Positions 23,280 to 35,200 of a stretch of 64,000 bases of DNA are shown here, piece by piece. The translations under genes and the position numbers were made by a program. The stretch covers positions 1 to 64,000 of the IMG/VR virus record IMGVR_UViG_3300009506_000018, one strand, 5' to 3'. The first letter of the stretch is position 1. Every line of letters begins with the position of its first letter. This stretch comes from a virus. The notes under the pieces are model-generated. The model searched no databases and had not been told where the DNA came from. It was given only the letters and a program-made list of their open reading frames with translations.

Positions 23280-26200
23280 ATGGCAACGCCCGCCGGGCCA
23301 TGGACTAAGTACCAACGGCCTCAGAATCCAGACCCTCGCCTGTTCGAGGCGGTCCGCCATGCTGAAAGCGGTGCTGATCCAAACGCGGTATCGCCAGCTG
23401 GAGCGATCGGCACGATGCAGACCATGCCGGAGACGCTGCGCGATCCGGGCTATGGTGTCGAGCCATTGCCGGAGCACCAGTGGGACGACTCGACGGCGCT
23501 GCAGAAAAAGGGCGAGGAATACTTGTCGGCCATGTACCGCAAGTACGGCGGGGATATCGAGGCGGCGCTGATCGCTTATAACGCTGGCCCGGGCAATGCC
23601 GACAAGTGGCTGAAGTCCAACCGGGATTACTCGGTGCTGCCGAAGCGGCAGGAAACCGAGCCTTACGTGCAAAAAGTCATGGCCCGGTACGAAGCGCCAC
23701 AGGAGGCCGGTCCATGGTCCCAGCATCAACCCGAGGGACCATGGTCGAAATACCAGCAGCAACCTCCGCCGCAGGAGAGCCAGTTCAACCCGGAAGGTGC
23801 CATCAATCCTGAGACGGGTCGGCCATGGACTCAGGAAGAGGTGGACGCCACGGCTCTGGACCAGAAAGACTTCCTTGCGAAATACCCGGGATCGCGGGTG
23901 CAGCAGGAGATGGACCAGAGATTTGCGGCTTCGCAGCAAGGCCTGACTCAGTCAGGAGAAGCGGCTGGCCCATGGGCAAAATATCAGCCATCCGGGGAAG
24001 CCCAGCCAGAAGACGAGAGCTGGCTGGGGCAGTTCACCAAAACACTGGGGGCGCGGATATTCAGTGGAACGCTGGGCGTTTCTAGCATGGCATGGGATAC
24101 GCCCGAGGCCGCTCATCGCTACCTTCGCGGAGCCTACAGCAAGCTCAAGGATTCTGGTGTCCCTGACTGGCTGAATCCATTCGGGGCCCCGACCCTGATC
24201 GCCGACAAGATTGCCAACGGCCATGACTTCGGCAAGTTCCATGCTGCCGGGGCCAGCGACATGGCCGACAGGATCGACCAGTCGGTGAAGTTCCTCGACG
24301 AAACCCTCCCGGCCTTCAAGGATGCAGTGGCGGGAACCGAGGAAGCGCAGCGGGCATGGGATCGATTCCTCGAAAGCGATGGTGATTTCGAGATCCTGTG
24401 GAACGCCGCTAAGGATCCAGAAGTCCTCGGTGCCGCGATTGGACAGGGGCTGCCCACACTGCTGGCCGCATATCTCGCCAATAGGACCGGGCATGGCCTG
24501 CCGTTCATGGGCTGGATGGAGGCCATGGACTCCGCCCAGAACGCCCAGCAGTTCGAGGAGATGACCGGCGAACAGATCTCCGATGGCGAGTTCGCAGCCG
24601 CTACCGCTTCAGCCGGGGCGATCAACGCCGTGCTGGAGAAGACGGGTCTGGACGCCATCCTCGGCAAGCTGCCGGGCGGCAAGTCTCTCGTGGGCCGGTT
24701 CCTGCTGGCGCTGGGCACCGAGGGCGGGACGGAATTCATTCAGGAGGTGGTGCAGAACCTCAGTGCCCTGATCTACGACGAAGAGGAGCGCGACCAGCTC
24801 AACGAGGCCATCGACAGTGGCGACTGGGAGGCTGCGGCAAAAATCGTCACCCGTGGCGGCTTCCCAGCGTTTCTGGGAGGCGCTGGGCTGGGTGCCGCTG
24901 GTGGTGGGCTGGGTTACTGGGCAGATCGCATCAGAGCGGCTGAGACGGGCTCTGAGCCGCCTCCACGGGATGACATCATCGAGAGAGCGGACGAGGTCAG
25001 CGTCAGCGAGGCCGAGGAAGCCGGGATCGAGGTCAGGGACGTCAGCAATGACACCCTCCAAAGGGTGGCTACCGGCGACCCCCTGACTGACGAGGAGATG
25101 TTCAACCTGCAGCGAGCCGGGCTGGCTCGGGTATTGAATGCCGGGGAGGGGCGGATGGCGCTCACCCCGGAGGGCAAGAGGCAGCTGGCCGGAGAAGGGC
25201 GGTCCCGGGCGCAGGCACTCGACCAGAGGATCCGGCAGTCAAGGACGCCGACGCTCAGAGATCTTACCGATGCCGAGCTGCGCCAGCGGGTCCGCACCAT
25301 CGGTGACATCGAGGGCCTGATCAAGCGGGCCCCGCCAGAAATGGATCTGGCGAAGAAAGTCACCGGCAAGGTGTTCTACGCAGACCCTGAGGCTACCGGC
25401 CTGCCCCGGCTGATGAAGAACCGCTCCGAGGGAATGCTGTCGGTGACGATCTCGCCGCAGAACCCGCTGCAGCTGCCAGCCGAAGCCTTCAACATGCTGG
25501 AGCCAGAGGAGATCGAGTTCGCCCGGCGCGAAGGTTATGACGCCATTATCAGCGATAACGGCGAGGCGATGGCGCTGGATCCGGGGATCCTGCGCTATGT
25601 GCGTGGGTCCGGCGACGACGGGGTGGACAAGTACGGCTTCACCAAAGAGGCGAAGAACGATTTCGAGGCGCTGGCAGATGCGCAGCGCGGCAAGCCCGAG
25701 ATGGCGATGCTGCGGGCCGCACGGGTGGTAGGGGGCGGCGTCATGCAGGTCATGACCGAACATCTCGGCGACCTGACTCATCGTATGTCTGAGCGCACCG
25801 CCAACGAGAACCCGGATCAGGGTCTGGAGTTCGTGTGGCCGAAGGTCAGGCGCGGAATCAGCTTCCTGACGAATCCCTATGGCTTCAAGCGAGAGTTCGA
25901 GGAGAACCTCAGGAGCAACTTCCGGCACTGGCAGGAAGAGCCTCGATACAGGCCGAGGTGGTTCAACAAGCTCGTCGAAACTACCGGCAAAGAGCCGACC
26001 TTCGAGGAATACCGGAAGCTGGTTGACCGGGCCCTCAAGGAATACGCGGACGAGCATCGCCAGCTGCCTGTCTACAACGAGGCCCAGAAGCTGGCCCGTG
26101 ATATCGCGGTGGCACTCGGTGAGCAGCGGTTCGATCTGGTCACCTCGAAGCTGGAACGCCTGCGCGAAATGATGGTCAACGACGAGGGCAAACCAGATAT

Positions 26201-29200
26201 CGAGAAGTGGGTTAGTTATGCCCGGCGGCATCCATCAATAACCTCCCCTTCCCTGTCGCGCACGCGACGTCGCCGCCGGGCACCTTCTGGAGAGTGGTAT
26301 CAGGATCGATACCCGACTCTAGGCGAGAGGCCGGTCGGAGCGCCGCCGGGGATCAAGGACATCCGGGCAGTGGGGCGCTTCGTCACGAAACTCCGCAACC
26401 GGGTGCGCCGTGGCGAGGGCAAGGATGGCGGCGGTCGCAATCTGATCCCGCCTGATGCGTGGACGTGGTACGAGGATGCCGGATCTCTCATCCGCAAGCT
26501 CGTCAAAGGCGACATGCAGGATATGGAGAAGATGGTGCGCCTGCTGGCGCTCATGTCTCCGAACACTTCCGTTGAAACCAACGTCACGAAGTGGATCACC
26601 GGGATCTACAGGGCCTACAAGGAAGGTCGTCTCAGTGATCTGACTCAGATCCCCGGGGCCCTGATGGGGAACGAAGATCTGATCAGCGCGCTCGAAGCCG
26701 ACGAGCTGACGATCAATACCCGGGGCGTTGGCCCGAAGCTGCTGAACTTCTACCGCAACCTGTGGGATGCGACGTTCGAGCAGGACCGCTACCCGGATGC
26801 GGTCACCATCGATCTGTGGATAGCGCGAGAGTTCGGGTTCACCAACCCAAAGAAGGTCATCGACACGCAGTACGAATTCGCCCGGAAAGTTCTGGTCGAT
26901 GCCACCGCTGACTACAACGAAGAGTACGGCACCAGCTGGAAGCCGCGACAGTTTCAGGCAGCCCTGTGGGTATTGGCCCGGGGTGGGAAGCGCGGGTCGT
27001 TCGCCGAGCTGATTCGCGGCTCGTCTGCCAATGCCGCTTTCGAGACGATCCCGTCAGAGAGCTTCAACGAAGGACGTGTGCTTGCCCGGTTGACCGACGA
27101 AGAGCGCGTCAAGTACACCGAGGAAATGCTCGATGTGCTCGGCACCGAGGACGGGCGCAACGAACTGCTCGATGCGATGGGTCTGCCGCTGTACGTCACG
27201 CAGCAGATGCGTGGGGCCTACATGGGCACTACCGCACCCGGGGCGCTCATGGAAGCGCCGCTGCTGAAGGCTGCCGAAGGCTATGACCGCGAGACGGCAG
27301 ACACGATCGCGATGGCGCTGCAGTACATCTACAAGCAGGACTCGGTAATCTGGTTCCGGCCCGTCAAGAGCGAGGCCAAAGAGCCGCCCTCTCCGAATGA
27401 GGAAGGCTACGATCAGGCGTTCGCCGTCAGATTCGACAAGGCCCTGACCAGCGAGGACATCGGCCTGTTGGCGGCGATGCTGGAACAGTACTTCCCGGGA
27501 CAGGGGTTCACGGTCACCGAGCCGGACGAGATCACCCTGATCAATCTGGACGGCATTGACCCGAAAACTGGGGAGGCTCCGGCCACGCCCAGAAAGAAGG
27601 CCGCGAACAACGCGAAATGGCTGGACGGGATCCGCTCGTGGCTCTCGGAAATTTCAACACCTTTCGGTATAATTGGAGCCGATACTTCGCCAATGACGGT
27701 GGAGTCGTCTGGATACAGGAGAACCATTCATGACTGGGAAGCTGACGAAAAAGGATCTCGACTACTTGATGAAATACAAGCCCGACGCCCGGGCCTTGAA
27801 TCGCGGCTTGACGATTGGCGTGGGCGGGCCGAACAAGTCACGAAGCGGTGGGTCGGTAGCGCAAAGACGGCATCAAGGCCAGCTTCCGCACCAGTACCCG
27901 TGGATCGACTCGACCACGGAGGACGAGCGCAAGTAGAAGTCTATGGTCGGTTCGGTTCCTTGCGAAAGGAACCGACTACCGATCGCCTCAAGATCTACAA
28001 CCTGCGGCCAGCGATCGAGAATCCGCAGGGCACCACCCAGAAGCTCCTAGACGATTACGGATTCGAGGTCGAAGTATTCAGCTTCGACCCCGAGCGGTTC
28101 CGCCTGCCCGAGCTGAAGAAGCGCGGCTATGAGCAGGGTGTCGTCTGGATCTATGACCCCGAGGTCAAGCGGGGTTCATTCAATGATGCCGAGTACACCC
28201 GGGCATGGCGCGTCTCGCACGAGATCGCCCACGCGATCACCGAGCAGCTCATGGAGGAAAGGTACGGGCCGAGCTTTCGCTACGGCAGGCTGGGCCGCAT
28301 CGCCTTGCTGCCACGCGGCAAGCCACCGAGGCAGACTCTGGTGGAGCAGCGCCCGCTGACGCTGAAGGAAGCGCAGCGTGCGGTGGAATGGGAAGACCTC
28401 GCCTTCAGGGTGCAGCGCATGCTGCTGGAGCAGGTCGGTATCAGCATCAACGAAGAGCAGTTCACTCAGGAGTACAACACCAACCTGTCGGATGCGATGT
28501 ATCGCAGCCTGACTGGTGAATTTGGAGATCCCGGTGAGTACGGGTTCATGCCAAATGCCGCCCGTCGGGTGCCCGTCAGGGACGTCCTCAGGGCGCTGGA
28601 GAAGACAGAGGAGCAGCTGGCGAAGGTAGCCGGTAGGAAACCCACCGAGGGTATCGATCTCGATTCATGGGAGCGCATCCCAGAGTCAGAGCTGCGCAGG
28701 GTCATGGACCAGCGCCGAGCAGACAACCAGTCCCCGACCACAGGCGAGAGCCTCGATGACATGCGTATCAGCGTCAACGAGGACGGCACTCTGCGCCTGA
28801 AGCAGCCGAGGCGGATGAGCCGCAAGATCAAGGTTTCGACGCCCGAGTACGGCAAGAACGTCGAGGCCATGGTCAAGGAGTGGATGGAGGGCACCGAGGC
28901 CAACCCGTTCGGTGCGCCAGAGCGCATCATCGAGTGGAAGGCAGCCGCCCAGATCCGCCCCGCCGACAAGGATACGGTGAGCATCGAATCCATTCGCGCC
29001 TTCGAGATGCACAAGGGCGATGGCGGCATGGCGCTGCGCCGAATTGTGGAGCTGGCCGACAAACATGGGGTGACGTTGCAGCTCAGCCCCGTTCCCTTTG
29101 GCGAGGGCGGGCTGACTCGCAAGCAATTGGTGGACTGGTACAAGCGGAATGGTTTCCGCCTGCGACCTGAGGCCCCGTTCGTTTACGAGCGCAAGCCCAG

Positions 29201-32200
29201 AAAGGCCACGCGCTTCAGCAAGAAGAGGACCAACGAGGGCAAGGGGCTGGGCAAGGCGGGCGTGCAGAACGCTGTTCGACAGGTCTACCGGCGTATGAAT
29301 TCAGCGCCCCGGGTCGTTGTCGTCGATACCGTTGAAGACCTGCCCCACGAGGTCTACCTGAAGCTGCTGGAAGAGCACCAGCGGGATCCGAAGAAGAACG
29401 CCCTCGGCAGGACACAGGGGCTGTATGACATCCATGGCGCGTTCGATACCGTTTACCTCATCGGTGCCAACATCAACACCAACGAGGAAGCGATCGACGT
29501 CCTACTGCATGAGATCGTTGGTCACTACGGGACACAGGGTGTCCTGTCCGTTCAGCAGTGGGAACGGGTCATGGACCGTATCTACAACACCTTCCCAGAT
29601 CTGGTGAAGGACGCCGCCGAGCGTAATGACCTGAACATGGCAGACCTCGCAGAGCGACGCATCGCATCGGAAGAGGTCATTGCCTACTACACCGGGCAGG
29701 CCCTGCATCGGAAATCGATCCCGCAGAAGATGAAAATGATCATCGAGGATCTGGTCGAGATGTTCCGCGTCTGGCTGAACCGGGCACTCGGCAAGGGCCA
29801 CGGGATCACGAAGCGGCAGATCCGTGGAATCATCGCGGAGGGATGGAACTTCGTTCACCGCCCCGGAGGTTACAAGCATCAGGCGGTCAGGCTGCACAAG
29901 AACCACCGCTACTCGATGTACTCGCCGTATCTTTACAGCGCCCTGCACGACTGGCTCGGCTCCGTTCCAGAGATCAAGTCTGGCGGGCGGACGAAGGCCC
30001 AGTGGGAACAGGAGATTGCTGCGGCAGTGAAGAAGGGCCTGATCAAGCAGGAAGAGCTTGACTGGTCAGAGCTGGAAATACTCCTAGAAAACCCGACCAT
30101 CAACGATATCTATCGGCACTGGAGCGGACAGCGTGATGACAAAATCGACGAGGTTTTCCATCTCTATCCCGACAAGGATGTCGAGGCGGCGTACCGTCGC
30201 AAGGATGAGATTGATATCGAACGCCGGGAGATCCTCGACGAAAAACTTCCCCACACTATTTGGCCCGGACGGACTGATATGTATCACCGCAAGTCAATCA
30301 TCAAAGCGATGGTTGACGGCACGGTCGAGATCAGCCGGGCCGGAATCGAAACCTACGACCAGAAGTACAGCTGGCAAGACTATACGCAGGGACTGAACGA
30401 CACCGACGCCGCCTACAATTCCGCGAAGCGGCTGGTCAAGCGCCTGCGCGAGATGGAGGAGGAATACGAAGACGTCCGCGACATGATCCAGCGGTATGGT
30501 GCCCGGCCAGCTAACAAGATTCCTGTTGCCGTGGTGCAGAACTGGGTGGCTGAGAACGGGGTCAAGATCGACGTCACCGGGCCCACCTCGAACGTCGATT
30601 GGGATGACGCCGCGACCTTCGATGCGAATTACCCGGACAACGAGGACCACCCAGAGTATTCGGATCTCGACGAGTTCATCGAGGAGAAGGCCTCAGAAGA
30701 GCTGGACGAACTGTTCAGCGGCGACCTGCTCGCGAAGATGGAGGACAGCTCGTGGCGCGGTATCGCCGAGGCCATGTTCGACAACGAGATGGAGCTTGAG
30801 GAGGGCGAAGACTATGAAGAGGCCCTGCTCGAATATGCCTCCCACAACGAGCATCTGATCGACGAGGACTATACCGAGAACGAAATCAAGAGCCAGATGC
30901 GGGTTGATGAATGGGAGACTGAATACAAGGAAGGGCTGATCGCGGAATACAACTGGGACTTCGAGAATGTCGAGTTCAGGGTGCAGGGCAATCGGCATAA
31001 CGACGAGTTCGATCTGTACATCGACGGGAGCGAATACGCCTCCAGCATAGCTGGCGATGATATTGACTATTACATTCGCGAGTGGGGGCAGGAGCAGGCC
31101 AACCAGCCCGGCACAAGGTGGTCGCAATACACCCTGCCCGGCGGCACTGACTATGAAGAAACCCTGCTGCGATGGGACCGCAAGGAAAACCTGTTTACCG
31201 CCAGCGCCCACTGGGACGATATCAGCAACATCATCGTCCACCTGCGGCATGATATCCGCGAAACACCTGATGGCGAGAGGGTGTTCTTTATCGACGAGAT
31301 CCAGTCCGACTGGCATCAGGAGCTGCGCGATATGGGGCGCAGGGATCCGAAGCTGGCGCAGCGCCTGAAAGAAGAGATCGTCGAGGTTCATCAGGCGTAC
31401 AACAAGAACATCAGACCGCAAGGCGAGAAGGCGATCCTCGACGCGCTTCAGACGATGAGCGTCAAGGACATTCTCGACTTCATCATCTACGGCGAGACTC
31501 ACGAGCAGTGGGATAACAATCCGATTGATGAGTTCGTCGTGTCAAAGCCATCGGCCTTCAATTACCGCAAGCAGTGGCTGGAGCAGGCGGTTGGCAAGAA
31601 CCCCAGAAACCAGTTCAAGGAGTTGAGCGGGCTCGACAGCAAGCACTCGGGGATGCTCGGCGTGGTCAGCGACAAGATGCTGGACATGCTGGGGACGTTC
31701 GCCAATGCCGATCTTCTCGCCCGGCTCACAGATACCCAGCTGGCTCCGGCGGTAGGCAAGTTCGATGCGGCTACCGGAGCGATTATCGCCAACGCCCTGA
31801 TGGGCAAGTTCCCCTACATCAAGGAGGGGTCGAACGGGCGCAAGATGATCGCTTACCCGAAGGTCAACATCGACGAGTCCGGTCCTGACCACAGCTATGT
31901 CTGGCACAACAACGACCCCGCTCCAGACTGGCGCAAGGGCGAATTCAAGGACGCGGTCATTACGCCGCAGGACTTGCAGCAGATCTTCGAGCCGGGTCGC
32001 GCTCAGGCCATCAAGGATGCGCTGATCAAGACCATGCTGCGGGAGCTGAAGATCGCAGATGAAACCTACGACCCGAGCCATCCTGAGTTCGACCAGCAGA
32101 ACAGGCTGGCGACCGGCGCGATGGCAGAGGCGCTGTACAGGTATCTGGACAAGGTCAGCAGCACCGGGCAGGGGCCATTGTTCGATATGGCCTATGGCGC

Positions 32201-35200
32201 AGACAAGCTGCCTGCCAGCAAGCTCGCGGAAGAATTTACCGAACGCGGTCATGAGTTCAGGCTCAGCTCGCTGGTCACCGACTTGAAGAGCTGGCGCAGC
32301 AACTTCATTGACGGGATCCAGCTGGAACTGCAGGAGCGCGAGGATAAGATCCAGCGTGCAGAGAGCGGCATGGATCCAGCTCCGTTCGAAAAGTCATACC
32401 ACTTGCTGGCATTGAAGTGGGCCATGGCGGAGGCGACCCGCCGTGGCATCAAGAAGGTCGCTATCGCCAACGGCGAAGTGCATGGGTTCCGCTGGTCCAG
32501 CGGCAAGCTGTACGACTACGTCGAGGTGATGGCGTCTTCGACAGTCGAGGGTTTGCAGCTGTCCAACAACCGGCAGGGCTTCAGCAACCTGCCAGCAGAA
32601 CCAATGCCGCAGAACACCGACTTCAGGGATACCAGCATCGCGAGGAAGTACCAGAAGGCACAGCAGGAAGGATACGAAGGGGGCCTGTTCGAGTGGGTCA
32701 ACGAGAACGTGGACAGAATCTACTGGATCACCACGTATGAAAATGGCGAGGCTATTACGAGGTTCGCCGCATCCCGTGAAGAACTGCCCCAGTGGCTCGG
32801 GCCGATGGTGGCCCAGAAGGTGATCGAGGACGAAGAGCTGGAGCGGTCGCGTACCGGCAATGATTCGACCTTCGTCGCCGTCGATGCGATCGAGGTGGCC
32901 GGGTACCGTCAGGCGACGGCGGGCGGCTACTCGTCGAAGCAGATGACTGGCAGCCGGGCGATATACAACACCATCCAGCCCAACGTGTTCACCAACAAGC
33001 TGTTGAAGAAGTACGGCGCGAAGGTGGTGTGGGGCCCGATCAAGGGCAAGCCTGATCTTTCTGAGGGAACGATTCCGTATTTCGACAGGCCGGTGAAAGA
33101 TGTCGAGAAGGATATCCGCAAGAACTACCGCGTTGTCGAAGATCGCCTGACCGAGGAAGAGCTTAACGACTACATGACCAACCTGTACGGGAAGAAGGTC
33201 ATGGCCCCGGAGGACGTGGATTACGGCAAGTACCGCATTCCGCTGCACGCCGTTGGTCCGGCACATCAGGATGACGCCGTTCACCGCTCGGTGATCTGGA
33301 GAGAAATCACCGAGAAGGACGAGAATGGCGAGCTTGTCGGCAGCGGCAGGTTCAAGGAGCAGGAAGTAAACGATTACTACCTGATCTCCACCGAGCAGGA
33401 ATACAACGACGAACTGGAGAAGATCAGAAAGACCCCGGTCTATGCCCTGCAAAAGCACAAGATCTTCGCCACACACGAAGGCGATAAGGCCATGTGGGCG
33501 TGGGAGCTTGACCCGGCCAACGGTTACGGTGCCAGACGCTGGCTGATGGACAAGCGGGGCAGGACTTACAACTTCGAGCGCAGGGATATCGAGCGCCAGC
33601 TGGAGCGCATGGTCAGGACCGAGGTCGAGGAGTCCGCAAGGGCATTCGGCGCATGGACCATAGAGATCACCCCGAAGCTGAGCGAGCAGCTGCGCACGAA
33701 GGGCATGCCGCTGTTCTCCCGCGCCCCTCCCGCCGAGCAGGCCGAGGGCATGAAGGAGCTGGACAGCAAGGTCGCCGGGGAAGGGCTTACCAGCCTGCAG
33801 AGATTCCAGAATTTCATATTCAAAGTGCTGGGGGTCGAGAACAAGAAGGCTCACATCGAGCAGGCGTTCATCGACCAGTTCGCCGGAATCCGCCATGCCA
33901 TCCGCGCTTACTATGGAGACGTGGGGCTGCCGCCCGAACTGGATCCCTACAAGCACGCGCACCTGACGACATCAACGGATTCGCAGATCTACATCGCCCT
34001 CATGGAAGGGACGCTGGAGTGGCGTGACGGTGCCACCCAGATCAAGGAAGGCAGTAGCGGCCTGCTGAAGATTCTCGAACCAGTCGGCAAGCACATCGAC
34101 GAGTGGGGCAAGTTCATGGTGGCCCGCCGGGCGAAGCGCCTGTACCTCGAAGGCATCAAGGAAGGCTCCCCGGTATTCTTCAACCTGCGCCAGCACTTCG
34201 AGCGGACCCGGGCCGAGAACAGGCGTCCGCGCACGATCGAGGCCATGCGCGAGGCGGCGTGGCAGGACATCCTTTCCGGCGAGCTGGGCACTGAGATCCA
34301 CGACCAGATCAAGAAGTCAGGCCGGGAACAGCTGCTGAGCCCAAAGGCGATCGAGGCTGGCATGTGGCTGGGCGAACAGAATCCGATGTTCGAGACGGTG
34401 GCGGATCGATACGCCCAGTTCATGAGCGAGATGCTGGACTGGGCGCAGACGGCTGGTGTCATCAATCCCGAGACTCGGCCCCTGTGGGAGAACGCGGACT
34501 ACATCCCGTTCTATCGCCTCAGGGACAACCAGCTGGGGGCTGGTTTCAGCGAGCAGTCCGGCACGGTGCCGCCCACCCTGACAGGTACCTCCGCCATGGC
34601 CCGGCAGTTCCTTACCCGGGGGCTGGCGAATCAGCGATCGCCGATCCGTAAGCTGCGCGGCGGCACGAGCATGCTCGGCAATCCGCTGGAAAATATCCTG
34701 ATCAACCTGAACATGCTGATGCAGACCACCATGCGTAACAACGCGGCGGTGCTCACCATCGATTCACTCAATGGTTCCGGCATGGTCACGAAGGCGCAGG
34801 GCTACGAGTTCCTCGAAGAGAAGACGATCGCCGAGGGCGACCTGAAGCGCAGGCTGCGGGCGGTCGGCATTGATACCGAAGACATGGATCAGGCTGCTCT
34901 CGCGGCACTGAAGAAGATGTGGGTGGTGGATACGCCGAAGGATCCGAACATCATCACCATCCTGAGGAACGGCAAGAAAGAATACTGGCACGTCCATGAC
35001 GAGCTGCTGTTCCGTTCGCTGACGGCAATCAACCAGCGCCACTTCCAGAGTTTCTTCGGGTCCATGGCGATGGCCCCGTTCCGATGGACGAAGCGCCTGC
35101 TGACCACGATGATCACGCTGGACCCTGCATTCATGGGTGCCAACTGGATGCGAGACGGGCCGATGGCGTTCGTCAACAGCCGGTACGCTAAGATGCTGCG

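Noticed and set aside
23944-23954. Third TGACTCAGTCA copy as an active operator
   Set aside because: It lies in the coding part of the giant gene without a nearby -10 or -35, so chance or coding constraint is enough.
29020-29210. Separate acetyltransferase gene inside the giant gene
   Set aside because: The GNAT-like stretch is in the same frame as its surroundings and has no start signal. It is a domain of the large protein, and its identity is uncertain.
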